From assembly GCA_022563755.1 (NCBI GenBank), contig JADFMT010000003.1:1-40654 (forward strand): a stretch of 40,654 nucleotides of DNA. The letters run 5' to 3'. The position numbers were made by a program, and so were the translations under genes. This document shows, one piece after another, positions 16,745-23,121 of the stretch (positions within the stretch are counted from its first letter, which is position 1; each line of letters begins with the position of its first letter). Source of the stretch: Patescibacteria group bacterium (GTDB lineage: Bacteria; Patescibacteriota; Minisyncoccia; HO2-45-28). The notes beneath the pieces are model-generated. The model ran no database searches and had not been told where the DNA came from. It saw nothing but the letters and a program-made list of their open reading frames with translations.

Positions 16745-18142
16745 TTATGGTGCGTACACATAATACACCCTCCCCTTATAGTCGTCTGTGAAGAAAAACG
16801 AATTTACATCATTTTGTAAAATATCGACTGGCCGCCCGAAGCGCTCTATGTCTCCGGTTGGCTGATCGGAATGTGCGTAAGCGGTGCTAATAAGCCACCC
16901 AGTTTGCGGTCTCTTTTCGGTTAAAAAACCATCCATGAATACCTCTTGTTCTCCATCCTTTGATACCCTAACTATGTGATACCCTGCACCGATCTTCGGC
17001 TCAAAAGAACCATGTAGAGCAACAAGAAATGTATTTTTTAGAACTGAATGTGCATCCTTAGAAAAATATTCAATACCAAGTGGTGCCGCATGTGGCTCAA
17101 ACGCGGAAAATGAACGCGGCACTTGTGCACATGAAAATGATTGTGTCCATTTTCGGGAAGTATCGGGATAAATTTTTCCATTTAATTCGTAACAGAATGG
17201 CCATCCATAATACTCACCTTCGATGAGCTTATACATACCATCGTCCGGCGCTTGAGGTCCAAGATGATCAGCTCCGTTCGCTGTCGCGTATAATTCTCTG
17301 CCTGCCCATGTAAAACCGACTGTATTCCGCAGCCCATCTGCATAGATCCGCTTATTGCCACCATCGGGATTTATGCTATATATCATAGCGCGCATTTCGT
17401 CCTCAGGTTGCTCACACGCATTACAACCACTGCCAACAGAAACATACAACCGATTATCGTAAAATTTGATCGTACGAGTGATATGCCACACAACACTTGA
17501 TTCTCCAGGCACCTGCTTATTGGGAAATGTCGTTATTATCTCCGGATCACCTGATGGCTCTGTGTCTCCTGCGCTATATGGATACCGAACGATATGCGCG
17601 GTAAGCGCAATATATATCCACTCTTGGCCATTTTTATCAGTATAAAATGCGACGCTATTAGGTCCCCGCAATCCAGAAAGATAGGTGCTTTTTGTTTGGA
17701 ATCGCTTATTTATTTCGTCAAAATTTTCTAAAACATAGATTTTTCCCTCGTGGGAAAGATTCATACTAACGAGATCTGGCACAAACATTCTTCCATCTGG
17801 ACTCATAGCCATAAATCGTGCTTTGCCCAAACCTTCTGCCGCAACAGAGATGTTAAAATCCTCAGCAACCTCGAACATGACTTCAGTTCCGTCTTCAAAT
17901 ATGATGATCCGAGGCACAAGATTGATAGTCGGAAGTACATCACTTTTACCGTCACCGACCTTAATCTGTGTGTTATTGAGAATTGCTTCAAAATCTGCTT
18001 GTTTTTCATCACCAATGTTATCAGAGGTAGAATTATCGGCCTTGTCTGAACGAGTCGTATTGTTAAAAAGAAACACTCCGCCCATAATCAGTACCAAGGC
18101 GATGACGATTCCCATAATCAAATTTTTAACATTCATAGACAC
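16745..18142 (-). CDS. Sorbosone/glucose dehydrogenase-like (PQQ-type beta-propeller) secreted protein
   Basis: N-terminal TM anchor; GPNSVAFYTDKNGQEWIYIALTAHIVRYPY, NRLYVSVGSGCNAC, DGLRNTVGFTW, ADHLGPQAPDDGMYKLIEGEYYGWPFCYE. Confidence 0.85.
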   Translation of the reverse strand: MSMNVKNLIMGIVIALVLIMGGVFLFNNTTRSDKADNSTSDNIGDEKQADFEAILNNTQIKVGDGKSDVLPTINLVPRIIIFEDGTEVMFEVAEDFNISVAAEGLGKARFMAMSPDGRMFVPDLVSMNLSHEGKIYVLENFDEINKRFQTKSTYLSGLRGPNSVAFYTDKNGQEWIYIALTAHIVRYPYSAGDTEPSGDPEIITTFPNKQVPGESSVVWHITRTIKFYDNRLYVSVGSGCNACEQPEDEMRAMIYSINPDGGNKRIYADGLRNTVGFTWAGRELYATANGADHLGPQAPDDGMYKLIEGEYYGWPFCYELNGKIYPDTSRKWTQSFSCAQVPRSFSAFEPHAAPLGIEYFSKDAHSVLKNTFLVALHGSFEPKIGAGYHIVRVSKDGEQEVFMDGFLTEKRPQTGWLISTAYAHSDQPTGDIERFGRPVDILQNDVNSFFFTDDYKGRVYYVYAP

Positions 18143-18333
18143 TTATTTTTACTATACATTAACAGAACATAATAAAAGGTGTACTCACAGCCGTGTTAGA
18201 ACCCGCAAAAGTTGTGATTTAAGAACGGTCTAAGCGCTACTCAAGCGCCAAAACTTGTATTCTGTGCGGAGCCCCTCACTTCGTTTCGGGACGCTACATT
18301 TTTCAGCCAATCGCTTCGCTCTTGGGAAAAATG

Positions 18334-18404
18334 TGCGGGTAGGGAGAATCGAACTCCCGTCATCTGATTGGCAACCAGATGTTTTGCCACTAAACTATAC
18401 CCGC
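18334..18404 (-). tRNA. tRNA-Gly (GCC)
   Basis: Acceptor GCGGGTA/TACCCGC, loop TTGCCAA, T-arm GGGAGTTCGATTCTCCC. Confidence 0.93.
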
Positions 18405-18443
18405 AAATTTTATTGATTTTATAGTTACAAATTAGCAAATTTC

Positions 18444-19169
18444 TTATCTCGCAGCAACCGAGTCACGACGAAGAAATTCAAGGACGCGTTCTAAATCTTC
18501 TGGCGGATCGGCTTCCAGTCCAAGTTTTGCGCCCGAAAGCGTAATAAACTCCAGCTTCCAGGCATGAAGAAATTGCCTGGCAAGTTCTGCAGGACAATCC
18601 GCCGGCTGGCGGAAGCGCTTACCACTATAAATCCGATCACATACGACAGGATGACCAATGGCAGCAAAGTGCGAGCGAATTTGGTGGGTGCGGCCGGTAA
18701 CCGGTACTGCTTCTACTAATGTATAGTCTTTAAAGCGCTCCAGTACGTGATACTCTGTCACTGCCTCTCGTGTTTTACCTCTAAGTCCTTTCCCAGAAAC
18801 GCGCCGCAGAGGGCTTTTCCGGCTGCGGCCAATCGGAAAATCTATCTTTCCCTTGTCATTTTTCACCCTCCCAATCACAAGCACTAAATAGTTTTTCTTA
18901 ATACGCCTTTTTTGAAACACTTCTTTGAAATAACGAAACGAGTTTTGGTTTCTGGTAATCAGTAAAAGGCCTGAGGTGTCTTTATCCAGCCGATGAACGA
19001 TTCCTGGACGAACTGGATCCTCGCCAACATTTTTTAGTTCGGGATATTTTTCAATCAATTCTTGAATCAAGGATCCGGATTTGTGGTGAGCATCCGGGTG
19101 CACCACAACTCCGGGCGGCTTATTTACCACCACGATATCCTCGTCCTCGTAAATAATGCGCAAGATCAC
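18444..19169 (-). CDS. RluA/RluD-family pseudouridine synthase
   Basis: DIVVVNKPPGVVVHPDAHHKSGSL, VHRLDKDTSGLLLITRN, EAVPVTGRTHQIRSHFAAIGHPVVCDRIY. Confidence 0.94.
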   Translation of the reverse strand: MILRIIYEDEDIVVVNKPPGVVVHPDAHHKSGSLIQELIEKYPELKNVGEDPVRPGIVHRLDKDTSGLLLITRNQNSFRYFKEVFQKRRIKKNYLVLVIGRVKNDKGKIDFPIGRSRKSPLRRVSGKGLRGKTREAVTEYHVLERFKDYTLVEAVPVTGRTHQIRSHFAAIGHPVVCDRIYSGKRFRQPADCPAELARQFLHAWKLEFITLSGAKLGLEADPPEDLERVLEFLRRDSVAAR

Positions 19170-19170
19170 G

Positions 19171-19830
19171 CTATTTAATATACCTTGATTGATCCTGAGA
19201 TTGAGACGGCATACCCCGAAATCCCGGCAGGGTTGAAGATGGCCCTGATGGTTGTGGTTTTTGAGGCGGAGAGGATGAGAGCGGTTTTGGTTGAGGTGGC
19301 TGTGATGGCTGGGGTGATCGAGGAGGTGGAGTCGGTTGGGATGACTGAGGGCCTTGAGGTAGAGATGGTAAAGACGGCTTTAGTCCGCCAGCTGGCGGAG
19401 TAGGCTGAACCGGCGGGGTAGGTGATTTAGGAGGCTGAAATGGAGATTTCTGAGGTGGAGTCGGTTGTGGAGATGGGGACGGTCGAAACGTTGGTTGGGT
19501 GGATGGAGACGGTCTTGGTTCTGCCGGTTTAGATGGATAGACGGGTCCGATTGTGGGTGCTCGCTCATTAAACTTAACGGTTGGCTCTTTTTCTGTAACT
19601 ATTACCACCTTCTGCTTCTTTCGTTCTTGCAAAAAAACATATACGAAAGTGCCCAATGCCAGTAGTAAAACAACGTATCGCAATATACTAACGAGCGCGC
19701 CAGAGACCACAACCGTGGAATCCTGTGTAACAATCCCGCTATAGACTCCGGTTCCAAAGAAAATCAGAATATTCAACATAATCCATGCCGCCACCCCCAA
19801 AAATAGTGCTTTAATTGTTACTTTGATCAT
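19171..19830 (-). CDS. Hypothetical membrane protein with Pro/Ser-rich C-terminal tail
   Basis: Two TM segments followed by about 130 residues rich in PSPQPTPP repeats. Confidence 0.75.
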   Translation of the reverse strand: MIKVTIKALFLGVAAWIMLNILIFFGTGVYSGIVTQDSTVVVSGALVSILRYVVLLLALGTFVYVFLQERKKQKVVIVTEKEPTVKFNERAPTIGPVYPSKPAEPRPSPSTQPTFRPSPSPQPTPPQKSPFQPPKSPTPPVQPTPPAGGLKPSLPSLPQGPQSSQPTPPPRSPQPSQPPQPKPLSSSPPQKPQPSGPSSTLPGFRGMPSQSQDQSRYIK

Positions 19831-19831
19831 A

Positions 19832-19976
19832 CCCCGTAAAGCAAAATCGAATGTTTCTTGCTAAATTCCAAAATAACCATTCGAATCTGCTGTTATTAAT
19901 ATAAACTTGTAATAATACATAATTATACCTCGCAAGAAACTAAATTTAGCTTTCAATTTTGCCTTACGGGGCATAT
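19832..19976. repeat. Inverted-repeat-bounded leader/element directly upstream of the 19830 start codon
   Basis: CCCCGTAAAGCAAAAT (19832) pairs with ATTTTGCCTTACGGGG (ending 19976); internal GTTTCTTGC/GCAAGAAAC inverted repeat; TATAAT on minus strand inside. Confidence 0.7.
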
Positions 19977-20022
19977 ATTATAGTATACCACAATGAATGC
20001 GAGTGCGCGCTGCAGGATTTGC

Positions 20023-20078
20023 CAGCCCAAGGCTGGTCCGCCTCGGGCGGAACACCTAATAATCTTTAAATAGGTGGG
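20023..20078. repeat. Cluster of three tandem palindromes
   Basis: CCAGCCcaaGGCTGG, CCGCCtcgGGCGG, CACCTA...TAGGTG next to element copy 3. Confidence 0.75.
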
Positions 20079-20091
20079 CGTTGGAGGACTC
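20074..20091 (-). repeat. Duplicated 3' end of tRNA-Val(GAC)
   Basis: GTGGGCGTTGGAGGACTC, exact 18-nt match to 20354-20371, which spans the tRNA 3' end. Confidence 0.9.
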
Positions 20092-20298
20092 CGTCGCTTC
20101 CTGCCGGCAGGCAGGCGCTTCTAGAACCCGTCGTCCCTCGATTTTACTCGGGACTCCCTAGAAACCCCTCGGTTTCTAGCGCTCGCTTCGCTCGCTGTTT
20201 TCCGCCACGGGGAAAACTACAGTTTTCCCCGAAGACGGGGCTTTTCGCTTTGCGAAAGAGCCTCGCGTCTGGCACCCCCTTTCGTGGGTTCGAGTCCC
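20092..20298 (+). repeat. tRNA-associated palindromic element, copy 3
   Basis: cgtcgcttcctgccggcaggcaggcgcttctagaacccgtcgtccctcg...ctgttttccgccacggggaaaactacagttttccccgaagacggggcttttcgctttgcgaaagagcctcgcgtctggcaccccctttcgtGGGTTCGAGTCCC. Confidence 0.88.
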
Positions 20299-20311
20299 AA
20301 CAAACACAATA

Positions 20312-20356
20312 CACAAAATAACAAACACCATTAAAAAGATGTTTATTATTTTGTGG
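20312..20356. terminator. Long A/T-rich hairpin between element copy 3 and tRNA-Val
   Basis: CACAAAATAAcAAACA...TGTTTATTATTTTGTG. Confidence 0.75.
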
Positions 20357-20427
20357 GCGTTGGAGGACTCGAACCTCCGGCCTTCTCGATGTCACCGAGA
20401 CGCTCTAACCGGCTGAGCTAAACGCCC
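20355..20427 (-). tRNA. tRNA-Val (GAC)
   Basis: Acceptor GGGCGTT/AACGCCC, loop GTGACAT, T-arm GGAGGTTCGAGTCCTCC. Confidence 0.92.
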
Positions 20428-20445
20428 ATTTTTATTTTGTTTTTG

Positions 20446-20517
20446 TCTCCCCGGGAGGAATCGAACCCCCATCTAGGGCTTAGAAGGCCCCCATTCTGTC
20501 CGTTGAACTACGGGGAG
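20446..20517 (-). tRNA. tRNA-Arg (TCT)
   Basis: Acceptor CTCCCCG/CGGGGAG, loop CTTCTAA, T-arm GGGGTTCGATTCCTCC. Confidence 0.9.
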
Positions 20518-20552
20518 AAAACAATCTCTATAGTACTAAGAAAAATAATGAC

Positions 20553-20882
20553 TTACAACGCTGGATCGAGAGGTACAGTAGAGCGAAGGACTCTATCAAA
20601 TTCTAAGGCGCGTTTATCAATGACATCGATTACCTCGCCTAAAGCCGATTTATTAATAGAGATGCCTTCAGCCCCTAAATCCCCCGGCAAGGCTGGAATG
20701 GTTGTAGCATTAAAAATTATAAAAAGGTAGCCATTTAAAACAATCGTCCCCACGATAAAAGCAGAAGCGAGCATCAAAAACCAGCCCCAATACTTTCTTG
20801 GGTGCGCAGCCACAATTTCGATAATCTCTTTTTGAAACTCATGTGCAAGTTCACGTATCGAAAGTTTTTTTAGGTCAACCAT
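20553..20882 (-). CDS. Hypothetical single-TM protein, distal gene of the pilus operon
   Basis: 109 aa with one TM, gene order after PilO-like ORF. Confidence 0.7.
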   Translation of the reverse strand: MVDLKKLSIRELAHEFQKEIIEIVAAHPRKYWGWFLMLASAFIVGTIVLNGYLFIIFNATTIPALPGDLGAEGISINKSALGEVIDVIDKRALEFDRVLRSTVPLDPAL

Positions 20883-20895
20883 AGATATAAGATAC

Positions 20896-21411
20896 TTACA
20901 TATTAAACATAAAACTTAAAAGTCGTACGCGAAACGTGCCTGTCCACCGATTCTGGCTTCGCAAAAACCGCGTCTCCTCAAATGCAATCTGATAATTTAT
21001 GTTCTCCAGTAAATGCAGAAAGGTAAATAAAGAACCAAATCTACCGGTCGCGGTAAATCGAAAAATGGGCCCGCCTTCACGGGGTCCAGAAAGAAGAGAA
21101 ACGGATTCAATCGTAAGTCGGGCCCCACTTAAATCCCCCACGCGTTCCACCTCCTTAATAAATTCAACAACCGAGCGCTCATCTACAAAAGCATTCTCAA
21201 TTTTTTTGCGGTCTTGCTCAATGTCCTGCAGGAGCCGGGTGAGTGCTCGGATATTTTTTTGTTTTAATTCTGCAGCAGCGATGTCCGCGGTTAATAAAAA
21301 GAGCGCTCGCCGGGTTTTTTGTATTTGGGAATAAAAAAACCACCATCCGCCGGCAAGTATCAGGTTGAAAATCAGTATCATTAAGATGACCTTTACAATA
21401 TTACGACGCAT
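20896..21411 (-). CDS. pilO: PilO-like type IV pilus assembly protein
   Basis: N-terminal TM then coiled coil; immediately downstream of PilN-like; size fits. Confidence 0.7.
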   Translation of the reverse strand: MRRNIVKVILMILIFNLILAGGWWFFYSQIQKTRRALFLLTADIAAAELKQKNIRALTRLLQDIEQDRKKIENAFVDERSVVEFIKEVERVGDLSGARLTIESVSLLSGPREGGPIFRFTATGRFGSLFTFLHLLENINYQIAFEETRFLRSQNRWTGTFRVRLLSFMFNM

Positions 21412-21961
21412 TGGCTTTTTTATCTAATTCTAAAATGAACGAATACTGGATATCGACTTCTTTGAGTAAATTAGAAATCGGTGACTGGATACGGCTGAAA
21501 AGCGGATTTTTCTCAAGGGTCTCTCTAAAGCGAATCAAGGTGCTTCGGCGCAGAGCATTCCCGGAAATAGAGATACGCGCAGGCCTGGTTTTCTGGGCAC
21601 GCTCGAAAATAAAGCTGTCGATGGTAATGCCCGCGGGTCGGCTATCAATTACGGCTCTAAACTCGGGGGTAATATCAAAACGCTCCTTTTCTTTTGTGCG
21701 AAAAAGGCGAATTTCAGTATTTAACGTTTTAATCGCGGCTTCAATATCTGTAACTTGGGCAAAAATAGAACTTTTACGAATTGAATCCAGCTCACGCGTA
21801 AGTTCGTTCCTTTGAAGAGCGAGTGACAACCAAAGCGGTGCAAGAAGCAAAATATTTGCGAAAATGGTAAATGCAAACAGCGTCCCGAATGTAATGACGA
21901 AACGCTTTATGCGCCCGGCGCGAATGCTTGATTGATGTTCTGGCGGCAGAAGATTGATCAT
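21401..21961 (-). CDS. pilN: PilN-like type IV pilus assembly protein
   Basis: MINLLPPEHQSSIRAGRIKRFVITFG..., typical PilN start; between pilM and pilO. Confidence 0.85.
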   Translation of the reverse strand: MINLLPPEHQSSIRAGRIKRFVITFGTLFAFTIFANILLLAPLWLSLALQRNELTRELDSIRKSSIFAQVTDIEAAIKTLNTEIRLFRTKEKERFDITPEFRAVIDSRPAGITIDSFIFERAQKTRPARISISGNALRRSTLIRFRETLEKNPLFSRIQSPISNLLKEVDIQYSFILELDKKANAS

Positions 21962-21963
21962 GA

Positions 21964-23085
21964 TTATTCGCCCTCAAGTGCCCGCAAGCCCAACCCAATG
22001 GCTGTACTAAACTCGAGCGATTCGTTTGAGGTAATTTCCGGAATATAGTCTTCAAATGATGCAACGTTCACCCAAGGATTTCCATGCGTCACAGGCAGCT
22101 TTAGTTGTTGAGATAGATACTCTTTAAACCCGATCAGGTTTGCATCTCCGCCCGAAAGGATGATGCCCGATATCTCGGGCGAAGATTTATGAATATGTTC
22201 GGCATGGGTGTTCCAAAAAAGCCGATGGCGTTCAATTTCACTTGCTACTGCCGAGACGATCGGCAGGATTGCATTAAAGACCGCCTCATCTTCCTTGGTT
22301 TTTATCATTCCTTTTTCCTTTTTAATGCGCTCGGCCTCCTTTGGCGTAACCTTGAGTGTTCCCGCAATGGCTTGATCCAAAGATTCCCCTGCAATAGTTA
22401 CGGTTGAGCTGAACCGAACCACCTCCCCCGAGACAATCACAAAACTGGTTCGCGTCTTTCCAAAATCCACGATCATGACCGGGGTATCGGTGCCGCCGGC
22501 CGGAATCAAGGCGCGATTCAAGGATTGCGTCTCCATCGTAAAGGCAATCGGCACTAACCCCGCATCGGTATAAGCCCCTAGGTAACTTTCGACAAGAACC
22601 TTCGGGAACGCGTACACTAAGATATCTACGTGGTCCGGGTTTTGCTCCGTTATTATGGTTTGCCGAGATCGGATTCCTGCAGCAGGCAACATTTCAAAAT
22701 CAAAAATGACCTCTTCCGCAGGCAACGGAATATATTCTTCGAGCACAAGCTCAATTGCTTCTCGAATATTTTGAGACTCCATTTTTGGAAGCTGAATAGC
22801 GCTTACAAACGCCCGTTCCTCTGGTAATGCCGCAACGATGTTACGAATGCCCAACGGTTTAAAGAAAGAGGCCAGAAAAGTTGCCAATTCATCTTGCTCT
22901 TTAATCTGACCGCTTGTGATCAAACCTGGATCTAATTTTTTTTTTCCAAAACGCTTCAAACGAAACCCTTTGCGAGTATTTTTAAATTCAACAAATTTAA
23001 TGGAGCGATCTGAAATGTCAACGCCGATCACTGGAAAATCAATGTAGCGAGGCGGAGGAAACAAATGATAGAAAAAAGACATCAA
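21964..23085 (-). CDS. pilM: Type IV pilus assembly protein PilM
   Basis: VIGVDISDRSIKFVEFKNT, EAIELVLEEYIPLPAEEVIFDFEML, ILSGGDANLIGFKEYLSQQL. Confidence 0.94.
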   Translation of the reverse strand: MMSFFYHLFPPPRYIDFPVIGVDISDRSIKFVEFKNTRKGFRLKRFGKKKLDPGLITSGQIKEQDELATFLASFFKPLGIRNIVAALPEERAFVSAIQLPKMESQNIREAIELVLEEYIPLPAEEVIFDFEMLPAAGIRSRQTIITEQNPDHVDILVYAFPKVLVESYLGAYTDAGLVPIAFTMETQSLNRALIPAGGTDTPVMIVDFGKTRTSFVIVSGEVVRFSSTVTIAGESLDQAIAGTLKVTPKEAERIKKEKGMIKTKEDEAVFNAILPIVSAVASEIERHRLFWNTHAEHIHKSSPEISGIILSGGDANLIGFKEYLSQQLKLPVTHGNPWVNVASFEDYIPEITSNESLEFSTAIGLGLRALEGE

Positions 23086-23121
23086 TTTTATTATAGCAAA
23101 TACTCAGTTTTAAACTTGTTT

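Noticed and set aside
18241-18438. Minus-strand 65-aa ORF
   Set aside because: Overlaps tRNA-Gly and its flanking palindromes; spurious.
20144-20395. Minus-strand 83-aa ORF 'MTSRRPEVRVLQRP...'
   Set aside because: Reads through tRNA-Val and the palindromic element; spurious tRNA-overlapping ORF.
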